Below the pieces are notes generated by a model. The model did not search any database, was not told the origin of the DNA, and saw only the letters and a program-made list of their open reading frames with translations. Position numbers and translations under genes: made by a program. From assembly GCA_026770025.1 (NCBI GenBank), contig JAMXDE010000027.1, forward strand, positions 124,001-188,000: 64,000 nucleotides of DNA. The letters run 5' to 3'. Shown piece by piece: positions 20,973-34,254 of this stretch; positions within the stretch are counted from its first letter, which is position 1; each line of letters starts with the position of its first letter. The DNA is from Craspedostauros australis. Taxonomy: Eukaryota; Bacillariophyta; Bacillariophyceae; Mastogloiales; Achnanthaceae.

Positions 20973-23240
20973 CGTTGAGTATTATGCTTCGTTTCGATGG
21001 TGGCTGGAGCAATCAAGGGCTCTACTCTACAACTTTTGTGACGGTGTTGCTTGACTTGACGTGGTTTGTTTGCGGAAAGCGGTCTCCGCAAACAGAGCAG
21101 TGGTTTCTCGGTTGTCTATTTGCCGATTTTCAGTATTTTATGGACAGATCAGCCACTTTGTTCATCACAGGCGAGCCTTCCCGAGATGCCCACAAGCTAC
21201 AAGTCCAGAGTGTCGTGGCCACAGATATGAAGAGCTTGTACAACATCATACAATAGCTCGGACACCAACGCTGGCCCTTTCTACTGTTGTTGGTGCTCGT
21301 ATATTTGCTTCCTCTTGCGCCACCCAACTCATTGACTTTTATTGCATCAACGCCTACCTCAAAGCGCAAAAGGTCCCCCTGGGCCGAAACATCACGAAGG
21401 TCTCACTTCGTGAGACTTTCGCATTTTTGAGTGTGCGTCGTCAAGATGTGTGGCACGCGCACGAGTACCCGTACAAGGGCGGGGTGCCAAAGCGCAATCG
21501 GTACCTTGTTCGCCATGTTCAGTCAATCCAAAACGCATTGATGATGAACCGGGACCGCGCAGACGTGGGGCACGAGCTGTGGCGAAGCGTGGCGTGTGAT
21601 GTTCCACTCATCCATCCTGCATACGTATGGTAGCTCGGAGACAACAGTATTCCAATCGTTGTGCCGTTCTCCAACTTCGTGTTGTGGCCCACACGCTTGG
21701 GACAAGTCGGGAGCAGAAAACTGCCTGCGTGGTGTCCATGATTCACATCATGGAAGTCGCAACATCTGCGGGATACCAGTACGCGTGATCACACACCAGC
21801 CCAGGTATTCTGCTGTGTTGGGTTGTTGGAACATGACGAATATTCAGATTCGTGTATGACCCGGTAGGGGTCACAGTTGCGCAAATGACTGCTCACACAT
21901 ATTTGTTTGTCCAGAACTCCTTCTCACGATCAAATGTTCCAAACCCGAAAACGGAAAATTCACAGCAGAATCCTCGAATATGACGAAAGAATCTCGGAAT
22001 CTTCAGAAACAAATAATCTACCGATCGAGAGGAATCTAACGTCAGCGGGAACGTGAGGAGCAGAGCATGAACGTCAGCAGAGGAGCAAGACCAGATATAT
22101 ATGGATGAGAGGAACCACTTAGGTAAGACGTCAGGATTAGAGACTGACGCAATCGAGTTCCTGAATCTCTGTCTGACACAACCAAGACCAAATAAGACAA
22201 CAACACGACGAACTGCGGGTAACTGGCGCAGGTCGAGGATTCACATCGCGGTGGATCGTTAGGAATTAGGAAATGATCTGACTCAATAGGAGCCAGAACT
22301 ACACGAGTTTGCAGGGCAACTGGAGATTGACATGAGTTGACTTTTGACAGACAAGTCGAGCTCATAAATCGCAGAGAAAGAGGAATCACCAACCTACAAA
22401 CCCGGGATAACAGAACAACTAACTTAGTGAACCAATTGTAGCCCCACCCGGTCTACATGAGCAACAGGATTGAGACCTGTTTCAACATTGGGTGAACGAA
22501 ATGAGAAAGCCCGCCACAGCTTCGGGACAGCCAGCACCCCTGCAAACAGGAAAGCCACCTCATCAGTTTCGAACTTTACCCCCTGCGCGGAAAGGACGTC
22601 GTTGTAGCTCTTGGAGGGGACTTGTCGCAGCTCCATCGTGGGTTGGACATCACCGTCTCGGAGCCGATAAATGCAAATGGTCTGTATGGGGGGTCTCTCC
22701 ATTTCCTCTACCCTCTACCCTGCGACCTATTCATTCTTGCCCGCAATGAGGCAAATAAGAGTGATATAGGTCGTAGCTGTGTCTACAATGCTCAATCGGA
22801 GATGTCTGGATGGTTGGAGTGGAAGACTTCATCAAACACACAACCACGGCTTTTGCGAAGGCCCAGAAGAAACTGTACAGACTATGACATTGTTGAGTCT
22901 GTGTTGTACAACAGCGAACAAGGGACAGCCTTGCATCCATCGCGTCATGCCACCTTTTCTTGAGTATCGTCACCACAGGGAGTTGAGGTAAATGTGCATA
23001 TATCCCTTCATGACCCAGACGATATACTACATCGTTTATCGTTTAACGTTTTCAGTTATGTTAATTTTTGATGACAACATATACTTGCACAATACCATTT
23101 TCTTTACATCTTTAGAACACTGTTGAGCAGAGCTTTCCAATGAATATGTTTAAGCTTCATATTTCGTACTGCCATCTTATCGCTGATCGAACCTGAAGTG
23201 CTCGTGACTTAATTCTGGACCACAGGACTGGAGCGGCACT
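20973..23240. other. Intergenic, no recognised gene
   Basis: A plus-strand frame of 190 codons (21061-21633) has no known domain and is not convincing. AT-rich sequence at 22990-23220 precedes Copia-B. The block 22030-22440 has the look of an LTR leader (GATATATATGGATGAG, many GACGTCAG-like words), but no partner copy exists in the window. The upstream region of the divergent NADPH oxidase gene must lie just after 20972. Confidence 0.35.
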
Positions 23241-24032
23241 TGTTGGAAATCCGGGGTTATAGATATAGTCTAATGCTTATTAAACTGTACCGTTTTAGAA
23301 CTGTGAGAACAACACACTCATTTCTCAAATCGTCAACTCGTTTGCCCATGATGCTGTTGGTGGCCTCCTGTAGTTGCCCCCTTACAATCATCATTGCAAT
23401 CTCTCTCTATCATGCCCATTTCATTGCTCATGACAAGTGCATTTCACCATGCTCGTCTGCTGAGGCATCGGTCTACACTCCTGAGGTGCATGCATGCTGA
23501 TGCTTGATTCACTCTCTTCTCATCAGGCATCCATCACTCATTCAGTACACTCTTCCGCGTTGTTCACTCACTCCTCTCACATGCTCACCGACAATCACAC
23601 TTGCTCAGAACATGGAGTTCTGGCACGATCGGTCCAGTCCTTCGATGTTGTTCCAGTCCGCGCTTTGTTCTCCTTCGCTGGTTCTCTGTCGGTTACGTAA
23701 TCATGTTCTGGGTTCCGAGCGATTCAATCCGTGATTGCGTTCTTGCATAGATGTTTCAGGTTAACTGGTCAACCCTCATGCTTGGAACACTTCGGTGTTC
23801 CAGTCTCCCTTTCACATCCATCGTTCGCCATACCAGTTCGTCAATCCACTCAAACCATGTCTCACGATTAGTCTGTCCGTCGTCCGTCATACTCTTGACA
23901 CACAGAGGAGGAGGTCCACAATGGACTTGGGAGCGTGTCCGACTTTGATAGATCGGTGAGTCTAATTTTGGTATTATGGGAGGTGCGGCAATCTAGGATA
24001 ATACGGCATAGTCGTACCCTCGATTCCTGACA
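23241..24032 (-). repeat. Copia-B 3' LTR (792 bp)
   Basis: In element orientation it starts TGTCAGGAATCGAGGGTACG and ends GGATTTCCAACA. It appears identical to 29750-30541. The gag-pol stop (24104) lies 71 bp before it. Confidence 0.92.
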
Positions 24033-24103
24033 CCCTTCCATTGTCGCATCGACATCATACCATAGACTCCACACTCCATCACTCTCTTGCACCACCATCC
24101 CTC

Positions 24104-27100
24104 TTACTCTTCTCGGTCCACTGCTGACCGAGGCTGGATGATATCTCCCTTGTGCCTGTCGTAGATCTCCTTGCCTGCTTCCGACAGTGCAACGTACTCT
24201 GCCTCCGTTGAGCTCAGCGTCACGCTGCGTTGTGCCTTCGATCTCCAGATGATAGGCACTCCTTGTAGCAGGACGAGGTGTCTTCCCACACTGATGCGAT
24301 TGTCCTTGTCACCAGCGAACTCGCTGTCGGTGTACACCACAATCTTCCATGCATCGTTCTCCAAGGGTTTCGGTCTCATCTTCAGACCGTACTCTCTCGT
24401 ATCCGACACGAACTTCATGACTCTCAGCATCTCCTTGTACGCTGCGGCCGTTGGTCCGTCCAACACCTTGGTCAGTTCTCGCACTGCATTGGCGATGTCG
24501 GGTCTTGAGTGTTTCACCAGGTACAGCAGCATCCCCACTCCGCTTCGGTAGTTGCTGTGTCGCTGCTTGTCGACCTTTGGTGAGTCACTCTCTCTCTGGA
24601 TGCCTTGTCCTGGCGTCCCTGGTGTACCGTATCGTTGCAGCTTCATCACATCGTCCTTGAAAGTGCTGACGATGTTGTTGATGATGTGCGGTTGGTTCAC
24701 CCAGCAATTGGTCTCGTCGTGGTTGAAGTTGATCTTGCAACTGAGGTAGTCTTCGAGATCTTCCTCCACCTTGATACTGAATCACTTTGCCTTGATATCC
24801 CCCACGAGGTCCTTCAGCTCCTGTTCATCCCCGATGCACAGGCAGTCGTCGACGTAGGTTCCGATCAGTAGCATTCTCCCTTCCTGATTCCGAATCATGA
24901 GGCATGGATCCACCTTGCTCTGTCTGAATCCCATGTCGATCAGGATGTCGACCAGCTTCTTGTTCCATTGCCTGGCGCTCTGCACGAGTCCATAGATTGT
25001 CTTCTGGAGCAGCAAGCATTCGTCGGCCTCATGCCTCATGCCTTTCGGGCATTGCATGTAGATCTCCTCTTCGAGATCCCCATGCAAAAACGCGGTCTCG
25101 AAGTCGATGATGATGCAGTCCATTCGAAGAAGCATCTTCATGGTTAGCATCACTCGGTAGGTAGCGTCGTGGATCACCGGTGCATGATGCGCTGAGAAGT
25201 CGACTCCTGCAATCTGGGAATACCCACATGCAACTAATCGGGCGCGGAATACGCCGTTCCTCTTCTCCTTGAACACCCACTTGGTCTTCACGCATCGTCG
25301 GTCGTCTGGCATCTCGCTCTTCTTGATCTTCTGCCATACTCCTCTTCTGGCCATGTCAGTGAATTCCTTGTTGATGGCTCCACGCCACTTCTCTCTCTTT
25401 TCGGGATCAGCATGATCCCAGCACTCCTCGAACGTCGTTGGATCCAACATCACAGCCGTGTTGGCTTGTTCGGACCATTCACCATTCCGTTCGTTCTCAA
25501 CATCTTGACTCGCAGCGATGAAGTCGATAAGTCTCATCCTCCCTTGGGTAGTATCGATCATCATGCCAGCGACGTCCCTGTTGAACATCGACCCATCTGT
25601 GTGGAAGCTGGGCCCTCCAGTAGCCGCGGGGACTATCATCGTCTCCTGCGCAGTGTCGTAGCCATCCTCATCCCCTGATGCTGATGCTTCGCCTGCCTCC
25701 GATTCCGAATCCGATTCTGATTCTCGTTCCCTCTCCTCTTGGGGAATCGGTGAGTTGTTATAGCCAGCCAGGCTACTCACCATTCTCGGTACGCGCGCCA
25801 ATGGTCTCATGGGAGTGCGTGCATCCGATTGCTCAGTAGCCAAATCGATCTGCCCCGCACGGTTGTTGTCCCTTCCGGATTCATCGTCCTTATCGTTGAT
25901 CGATGGTTCTTCCCCTTGGGTAGGTAGCAAATCATCTTGCTCATGAGCGGTGTCGTCTGTGTCTCTTGTTGTGTGTCCGGCTCTTCCGCTCCTCTCTGCA
26001 ACGCCGATCTTCGCACTCCTTGCGATGTTCGAGCTTCGCCCCCAAGTCACTCTCTTTCTCTGGAAAGCATCTCCAGTGTCAGAGTCGTCGTCTTCCAGAT
26101 CATGTATAATCGATCTGTTGGCATTCTCAACACCCTTGAACTGCCCATACGACTGGTTCATCCATGTCACGTCTCGTGTGATTAGGATTCTTGCCGTTGC
26201 GAGGTTCATCATTCGGTATACACCGCTCGCGTGTGACTGTCCGTATCCGACGAACATGGCAGGTTTGGACCGATCGTCCAGTTTCGCCTTGATCACTCGG
26301 CCTCCGATGAACACCATGCCAATCTCGCCGAACAAACGCAGTCCGTCCACGTATGTGGGAGTCTGCCCATTGAATAGTACGCAAGCCGGTTCTCTCGACT
26401 TCGTTCCAATGATGTTCTCGAGTTGCGTTGCTGTTCTTGCTGCTTCAGCCCATAGCTTCCCTCGTAGGTGCTTTGGTAGGTGGGTCTGGTTGAGCATCGC
26501 CCTGACCTTTCCGTATAGCACAGCGAACTTTCGTTCCACCCGACCATTCTGCTGTGGAGTTGAAGCTGCCGTGTATTCGAATGTCGGGCCGAATCCCACC
26601 TTGAGTAGTTGCGCCTCTGCGCTGTAGTTCTCGCCTGCGTTGTCACATCTGATATTCTTGACAGTCACGTTCTGATTCGCCTTGAGCCATCTCAAGAGCG
26701 ACATCATCTTCGATCCCACTTCGCTCTTCTCTTTGATGAAGTAGCTCCAGCAGTAGTCGCTGTAGTCGTCAATGATCAGGAGCCAGAATTTTCCGCGACC
26801 AAAACTGTACGTCTGGACACTGGAGGTATCCATGAACAGCCGTTCGCCAACCCTGCTCGCCTTCGCCTGAGACATTTTCGACAAACATTTTTGTCGAGAT
26901 TTGCCGATAGCGCAGTCCTCACATGGATTCATTCGTCCTATGACATTCCATCCGTATCGCGCAGCAGTGCGCGAGATAGTGTAAGTGTCAACGTGGCCTA
27001 ACATTTTATGGATTTGATTGATGTCGACCGCCTTGCCGGTGGACACACCAATGTTTGCCATCTCATGTTCGGCTGGGACCGCCACCATGTTCACGCCGGA

Positions 27101-29662
27101 AACGAATCCGCTGTGAGTCGCCATGATGCGGTCGAAACGGATACGCAATCCGTTCTTCTCGAGAGCCATCACCACACCCTTGTTGCTGATGTCGAATCCG
27201 CTTTCAAGTGCCTTTGTGATGCTCAGGAGATTGACCCAAAGCTTGGGGACGAACTTGACCGCCTTGAGGATGATGATGACCTCCGAGCCATCCTTCTGCA
27301 TCACCTTCATGCGTTTGTCGCCCATCTTCGTTGCTTTGAGGTAGCGTCCGCTTCCCACCTTCACTGCGAAGCTCGCGAGGCGCACGTTCGTCATGCCCTC
27401 GTCGCTGTTGGTGAGATGACACGATGCCCCCGAGTCGCCAAGCCAGGTGTTTGCCTCGTGGCGATCTGGCGCGATGGTCTTCTTGCGTTCGCCGGCGTCG
27501 TACATGTCGCCGATCACCATGGCTAGCTCATGCGCATGGTTGTACCCGTAGATGGGCAGCTCGTCGAACATGTGCCCGTCGCGCACGCCGTTGTTTGATG
27601 GATGATGGATCCAAAGCAGGCGATCCGCGGCCATGGCGCTCATACGCGAGATCAGGTTCTTCGGGAGTGGCGGGAGACGATTCTCCTCAAGCAAATCGTT
27701 GATGTCGATTGCCTTGCTCGCCACGTCGTATGCTCCGATCACGCCGATGGTCATCAGCATGAAGTACACACTCCGCACTTCCATGCGGTTCTCGTCGATG
27801 CCTTGGTATGCCTCCATCGCGTCATAGCAGATGAGCGAGAGGTCGGAACGAACATCATTCGCAGGTATCACGTTGGACAGCGAGCATCTCACCGCATAGG
27901 GAGGGTTGTCGCTTGCAAGGATTTGGCGGCGTTGGAGCTTCTCAGCTGGCGTCACAGGCACGTCTCCCTTTGGTCCTCCTGGGATGAGGATCAAGAATGG
28001 GCAGAACGGGCAGTCAACACACCATGAGAACAAAGGCCCTTTGGTCAGGCACAGTGGGCACCACGCGTTGTCGTTGTCACGCCGAGACGCGGTCTCGATC
28101 AATCCGTCCAAGTAGGAGCAGATGGGGCGCACGTTGTAGATCGGCTCTGGTCGCCTTGCTGAGGCCGTCACGTGGAGATCGATGCCGGGCATCGCGATCT
28201 CGTTGCTTTCGGTTTCGTCAGCTTCGCTCTCATCGGACGAGAACAAATTGTCGCTCATCATGCGATCCGCGTCGACTTGTGGTCCGTAGTAGCCGTAGTC
28301 GTTCGGGCTACGGATCCCAACCACTTCGATCGATTCCTCGTCGTTGTTGTTGTTGGTTCCGTTGTAGAACCCTGCGGCCAAGTCTCCGTCGACGACCACG
28401 AGAGCCATGTCCTCCATGAGGTTTTCGATGTTGCTCTCAGTGTCGTGGGTGCGGGTTGTCACGATTTCGTGGTCGGTGAGAATTTGTTTTTCGCTCACAT
28501 TTTGGGTGTTGCGCGCGATTTCTCCATCCTCTGCGATTTCGTGACACAACATCACTTCATCAACGCTGACCAGCGCGACGTCGTCCATGCCGTCCATCCC
28601 GTCGGTAGCCACATTGGCTGAGTCCACGTCCTTCATCGCTGCTCTCAACTTGAAGCATTGCACGATCTTGTGGCCTGTCTTGCCACAGAACTTGCACTTG
28701 CCGTTGAAGCCTCCGGCGCTGAAGTTGCCGTTGTTGCGGTTGCCGTTGCCGCGGTTGCCGTTCTTCTTGGCGCCACCGCCTTGCTTGCCGTTGCCGTTCT
28801 TGATTGGGGAGCGACAGTCCGCCTTCTTGTGCCCGTAGACGCCACAGTTGCGACAGTTGCCCTTGAACCCGCCGATCGCGGCCAAGGCCATCTCCTCCTT
28901 GCCATGGTTGCCTCCTTCGCGCTTAGAACCATGTTTGGTATGGTGGCGGTCGTAGGTGAGGCACACGGCCTCGCGGATGTCTTCAACTGTCATCTTGTCT
29001 TCCTTGCCTGCAAATTTGAGCTCTATGAGCTTCACGTCCATCTCGTAGTCTCTCCCGAGAGCGTTGAGCACAAGCATGTTGTATTGCTCGGCGTCCATCT
29101 TCACGCCAGCACTCTCCAAACGGTTGCGGAGCACCTCCATGTCGGTGAGGAACGAATCAGGGCGCTCGCCCTTCTTCAACCGCATTCCGTTGAGTTGAGC
29201 CAACAACTGCGCCTTCACTGGTGCAGTACGTTGCTCGTAGATGCGCTCGAGCGCCTTCCACGCCTTGCGTGGGTCACCTGCCTCGTAGGTACCGCTCTTG
29301 CATCCCAGCACAGCCATGAAGGCAACATTGCCTTCCGGAGTTTCATGGTTAATCGCCATGGTCAGTTCTTCAAACGCGTACTTCGCCAACGCCTTACAGT
29401 ACTCAGCCTTCTCCTTGTAGGACATGACTGACACCTTCTTGGGTTCCCCCGTACCCGAGTCTCCGCCCGTCGTCGGGGCAAGACCGGATGGTCCGAGAGG
29501 TTCATCCTTCACCACCACAGCATCCGCAGCTTGGAGGTAAAAGTTCCCGTAGCCCTTGCGTTCAGCGCGGGTGAGGAACTTAGCGCTCCATGCGTTCCAG
29601 TTGGACTTCTTTCCGTCGAACACGATGGGGTAACGATCGGACTTGCCAAAGAGGGAGCTCAT
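24104..29662 (-). CDS. Copia-B Gag-Pol polyprotein with one internal TGA and shortened RNase H
   Basis: The 1853-codon frame starts at ATG 29660-29662 (MSSLFGKSDRY), chosen by match with the Copia-A start; the open frame begins 23 codons earlier. Order: Gag; two CX2CX4HX4C zinc knuckles (~269 and ~324); a long spacer; protease WLGDSGAS (~743); integrase zinc motif, then catalytic FMDTS (~944), RCDNAGEN (~1006) and NGRVERK (~1039); reverse transcriptase with YVDD (~1600). Codon 1627 (24782-24784) is TGA, and the same frame continues FSIKVEEDLEDYL into the RT connection and RNase H. The frame ends shortly after TLSSTEAEYVALSEAGKEI, about 100 residues before the usual copia C-terminus, so the DN and TKHID regions of RNase H are missing. 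AAG-TGA-TTC probably derives from a CGA Arg codon. This copy could move only with help in trans. Confidence 0.88.
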
Positions 29663-29749
29663 GATGATGATGGTGGTAAGGGTGATGGCAAGTGTTGCTG
29701 TGCTGATGGTAGTAGAAACGTAGGATTTCAATCGTAACGTTTCGAAACG

Positions 29750-30541
29750 TGTTGGAAATCCGGGGTTATAGATATAGTCTAATGCTTATTAAACTGTACC
29801 GTTTTAGAACTGTGAGAACAACACACTCATTTCTCAAATCGTCAACTCGTTTGCCCATGATGCTGTTGGTGGCCTCCTGTAGTTGCCCCCTTACAATCAT
29901 CATTGCAATCTCTCTCTATCATGCCCATTTCATTGCTCATGACAAGTGCATTTCACCATGCTCGTCTGCTGAGGCATCGGTCTACACTCCTGAGGTGCAT
30001 GCATGCTGATGCTTGATTCACTCTCTTCTCATCAGGCATCCATCACTCATTCAGTACACTCTTCCGCGTTGTTCACTCACTCCTCTCACATGCTCACCGA
30101 CAATCACACTTGCTCAGAACATGGAGTTCTGGCACGATCGGTCCAGTCCTTCGATGTTGTTCCAGTCCGCGCTTTGTTCTCCTTCGCTGGTTCTCTGTCG
30201 GTTACGTAATCATGTTCTGGGTTCCGAGCGATTCAATCCGTGATTGCGTTCTTGCATAGATGTTTCAGGTTAACTGGTCAACCCTCATGCTTGGAACACT
30301 TCGGTGTTCCAGTCTCCCTTTCACATCCATCGTTCGCCATACCAGTTCGTCAATCCACTCAAACCATGTCTCACGATTAGTCTGTCCGTCGTCCGTCATA
30401 CTCTTGACACACAGAGGAGGAGGTCCACAATGGACTTGGGAGCGTGTCCGACTTTGATAGATCGGTGAGTCTAATTTTGGTATTATGGGAGGTGCGGCAA
30501 TCTAGGATAATACGGCATAGTCGTACCCTCGATTCCTGACA
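29750..30541 (-). repeat. Copia-B 5' LTR (792 bp)
   Basis: Upstream LTR in element orientation. Immediately inside it (29738-29749) is the palindrome CGTTTCGAAACG, in the place where a primer-binding site is expected and also present in Copia-A. No match to the usual initiator-Met PBS (TGGTATCAGAGC) is seen. Confidence 0.92.
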
Positions 30542-31156
30542 GGCACTGTTCAGCGAGGCTCAAATTGTGAGGCTGGCGACATCACATCCGTTTTTCATAT
30601 CACACTCGCTGAAAATGCCGTTGTATTCCGCCTTCAGTGATTCTTTGCTTTCCTCTTCCAAGGGCGTCATCTCCTCTCGTCTCTTCTCGTGTCCTTTCTG
30701 TCTTCATCAGGTGCTTCCTTCAAGCGTACATGGGTGTAGCAACATCATCCCTTTTGATGTTCATCTTCAATACGTCTTGGCTTCGTGACATCGTACCTTC
30801 CGCAAACTCAAAAAATCATGGAGCTCACAATTTCATCGTGCTCACAAAAATCATCATACTCAGTTGGATTTTCGTGTAACGCTGTGACACGATCCGGAAG
30901 GGAAGGCCTAGCCAACTACCAGTTTGGATGAAACTGGGGATGCAGTTGGCGAGGGACGACCGTCTGGGAAGATAGTTGTAGTTGACAATGAGTAGATTAG
31001 AGTTGTTGTGCTGATCTTGAGTTTTGCTATTTGTTATTTGATAGTCTGCATTGTGAGTTGATCAGGTTGAGATGTAGGATGAAGAAATGATGCTCAGTTG
31101 GATAGTGTGGCTCTGCACTGATCATAAGAACTTCCGTTCTGAGAACGGACAATCTC

Positions 31157-31195
<39 letters not shown>

Positions 31196-31804
31196 TATCT
31201 GTGGTAGTCATTCTATGCTTGAGTACAAAGACTTGACGACTTGATTGAGGTTGTAATTGAGAACATAGGTTGTCAAGCGATTGGAATTGCAGTTGGATTC
31301 CCTGCTTGTGTTGAAGCAGGGCGGATCTCCTTGTTGTTGTCATGTGGAGTTGTTAGTTGGCATAGCTGACACTGGAATCGAGATGAGCTGTAACACAAGG
31401 GTTCAAGGGAGCATATAGTTCCCGGAGTGCAATGAGTCCAGTGAATCAAGTGGTTTGAGTCGGCGATGATTCGAGGATGAGAGTGGGAGGTAGGGAGAAA
31501 GAAGCACTTTCTATAGTTGTTGGTGGAAGGTTTTCGCCCCAAAATAGCGCGCCAAAACAATTTCATGGTGTGACATGGAACACACTAAGTGGAAAGTAGT
31601 CTGTTCTTTAGATGAACTTCAACTAATAGTGTGTGTGTGGATATGTGCTACACTACTTTGCTCTTCTTGGATGTGGGCGACTGGAGTTCGTCGTGGTGGA
31701 TCTGCCTTTGCGTCTGGGTGTTGGGCCGTTAGTGGCTCGATCAAAATCCAAACGAGTGCAAGCGCAAGAGCTCAAGCGATCGGTTCAGGGTCAAGTCCAG
31801 GTCT
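30542..31804. other. Intergenic, no recognised gene
   Basis: The sequence is noncoding in appearance. It contains a (TC)n tract at 31161-31193 and TTGAGTTG/GTTGAGA-rich sequence on either side. It holds the 3' flank of the secreted Fn3-like gene and the right flank of Copia-B. Confidence 0.4.
31161..31193. repeat. (TC)n microsatellite
   Basis: About sixteen uninterrupted TC dinucleotides, preceded by the less regular AATCTCTTCC. Confidence 0.95.
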
Positions 31805-34254
31805 TCATAATTCAGAATTAGAATCATTGCCTTCCTCTTGATGGCAAATCTCACCGTCAGGGCACTTCGATTTTAACATAGGGTAGCATTTGAATTGTAC
31901 GCAGAAATAACCCGGATAACAGTCACGGTCATTGCAGCATTCAAAGCCGTCTGGAACACCCAGCTGCCCTTTAATGTCCTTCAGATCTTGCGCAAAGAGA
32001 AGAAAAGGGAACGGAAGAGGTGGAATGGTCGCATTGGCGGCAAAGTACAGAGTCTGGTCACCCGAGGAAAGATGACGATCGGAGAAAGGAGTCTTCGCCG
32101 CTGAATCTGGCACTGTCAAGCTCACTGTCGTTGGGTTTTCGCTCTCTTTTTCAATCTCCCAAATGCCTGCTGGTGCAAGGGCGAACTTGTGCTGACTCCC
32201 GAGTTTGTTTGAGAATAAGCCACTGAAATCGGTCTCCTCAATCTCAATCTCAAGATGTGTCAGGTGTTGTCCTGCGCAGAGGCGACTGGTGGTGGCAACG
32301 AACTTTACGGTCGGGAGTTTGGAGAGGGCGATGTCTCTTGAATACATGAAGGTATGTTCGCGGTAATAGTGCAGAAGGTTGAAGCCGAAGACATTGAGGT
32401 TGATCTCGATGGCCGCAATCGCTCCGATCGCGTAGCCTAGGTCGACATCGAATTTGGTGAAATGGAAGAGTTCATTGATGGAATGATCATGATGCGACGG
32501 CAACAACAGTTCCTTTGGGGTGCTTGCGGCCTCGATAGAAAGCTTCGGTCCAGCTTCAACGAAAGGAGCTAGCCCGAGGACTCCATAGAGTGCCACATCG
32601 GCTCCCAGTCGCAACCCCCCATAAAGGTCCAGCGATGCACTGGCACTGATATCGTAGTTGAAGTGCCTCTCTGGGTCTGGGCTCTTTGCGCCTGGGCCCC
32701 ATCCTTTCCCAAGCACGTAGCTGGCTTGCCAATCAAATTCGTCTCGCGACGTAGCAGATACCCCAAAGCTTGCTTCAAGATTCGCTTCGGCTTCAAGAAC
32801 GAGGTCAGTGATGGGAGTGATTTTGATGCTCACCGGAACCCCACCCACCACAAATGTGACCCATCTGCCCTTCCATTTGTGCAATGCGATGGTTTTGGAG
32901 AAGTCGTAGGATATGGACTCTGTGACTGTGAGCGATGCCGTTTGTTCGAGGACGACGGAGACTGCGACCGAGGCATCGAAAAAAGGCTTTCCATACCAAT
33001 GCACCCCCATGCTCACGTGAGACTCCAGCCAAAAGTCAAACTCAACGGAGTAGTCGATGTCGATGGGCCCAATGCTCTCGCTCTTCTCGAACTGGAAAGT
33101 GAAATGAGCGGCGGACAAGTATTCAATGCGAGATTGCAAAGTGCCACCGCCGCTGCCGCCGCTACCACCACTGTCTCCCAGATCTTTCGGCACCTTTACG
33201 ACCGAAGACATGTCGAGCAGATCGTAGATATCCGAAAGGGTTCCAGTCTTCGCCCTCCAGGCGAGTAGTGCCTTGCTGACTACTCCGACCGGGTTTTCAA
33301 ACTCCTCGGGCGAGATTAGGTTGACGATGTAAGGCTCGCCCTCCCTATCGTTGCCTGTGATCCAGTCCCCCTCCTTGAAAGATCCACTTTGGCTTTCTGG
33401 AAAGTGAATGAAGACCTCGTCACCCTCCTTCGTACTCCACACATGGTCCGTATCTTCGTCCAAGTAGATCACGTTCTTGCGTTGGTTCAACACAGGGTCG
33501 ACTGTCGAGATCTGCACTGGGCGGAATTCTCGGTTTGAAGACACCCAGTCATCGCCAACTTTAGCAACGACGAGCAGACTGTGATGGACTCCAACCTTGA
33601 GGTTTTCGACGGCGTGGAAGAGTTCAGTAGTTTCGTGGTTGTACACTGACTCATCCGCACGAAGATCTTCAAGCGAGGCATCTGCGAAGTTCATGGCACC
33701 CTCCACGACGAAAATTTCGTGCACGACGACACAGTCTTCGCCATTGAAGTCGTCAGCGGCGTCATCAAACTCAGCAGCGGGCCACACTACCTCGACCGCT
33801 CCTTTGCGTGCCGAGATCGCCGCAGTTAAGCCTGGAAAGATGAGCTTAGCTTGTTCTTTGTTGCATTGCTTGGGAGTATACTCACTCTGTCGTAGTTTAC
33901 ATAATTGCAGTATGCGATTGCATTGCACAAGTATCGTTGGAGACGAAGGAAGGTGATAGATTGACTCATTTTGTGTGTGTGAGTAGGGTTGTAAACACGG
34001 TGCCCAAGTCAAACCGGTCCCTCCTCAAAGATCGATGAATGGAGGAGGCATAGCAATACCAACCAGCTGAAAATCGGAGCCACCATACCTCAGCCTCGTT
34101 GTCCGACACTGTGCGGCCAATGTGACAATGAACTTACCGGCTGTCCTGGATTGGTGTTGGCGGCTTGGGCGCCCATGCTGCCGCTCGCAAGCACGAGGCA
34201 GGCGAGCGATACAAGGCCGATGAGGCGACCGCTGTTGGTCGAAGGCAAGGTCAT
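31805..34254 (-). CDS. Secreted Fn3-like protein with C-terminal Cys cluster (2 exons)
   Basis: Proposed as complement(join(31805..33844, 34138..34254)), 718 aa. Exon 1 encodes 39 residues beginning MTLPSTNSGR with a hydrophobic core (LIGLVSLACLVLAS) and a GAQA-A signal peptidase site, followed directly by a GTAAGT donor. Exon 2 joins in phase 0 at TAAG/CTC and begins LIFPGLTAAISARKG, VEVVWPAAEFDD, the opening of a fibronectin type III-like domain (~40-135). The middle is beta-rich, with a Gly/Ser linker near 250 (GGSGGSGGG). The C-terminus has a Cys cluster (ECCNDRDC, YFCVQFKC, CPDGEIC). It is probably exported to the cell surface or wall. A stronger-looking CCAG acceptor 14 bp downstream would give a stop and is excluded. 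The function is unknown. Confidence 0.6.

Larger units (their letters stand above)
23241..30541 (-). mobile_element. Copia-B: full-length Ty1/copia LTR retrotransposon, 7301 bp
   Basis: Two direct 792-bp LTRs enclose one gag-pol frame on the minus strand. GGCACT flanks both ends (23235-23240 and 30542-30547), a six-base apparent target duplication. All encoded frames inside the two LTRs are the same, so insertion is recent. The copy is nonetheless defective, with an internal TGA in pol and a shortened RNase H end. A short purine tract (GGAAGGG) precedes the 3' LTR. Confidence 0.92.

Noticed and set aside
21061-21633. 190-codon plus-strand frame upstream of Copia-B
   Set aside because: No recognisable domain, poor composition for a protein and no promoter or splice evidence.
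22030-22440. LTR-like block with TATATAT and repeated GACGTCAG words
   Set aside because: No second copy, no coding remnant and no clear TG/CA ends in the window, so a solo LTR cannot be supported.
28658-29431. A 257-codon plus-strand frame antisense to Copia-B gag
   Set aside because: It is the complementary reading of a real Gag gene; a similar antisense frame at 7-534 mirrors the Copia-A gag in the same way.
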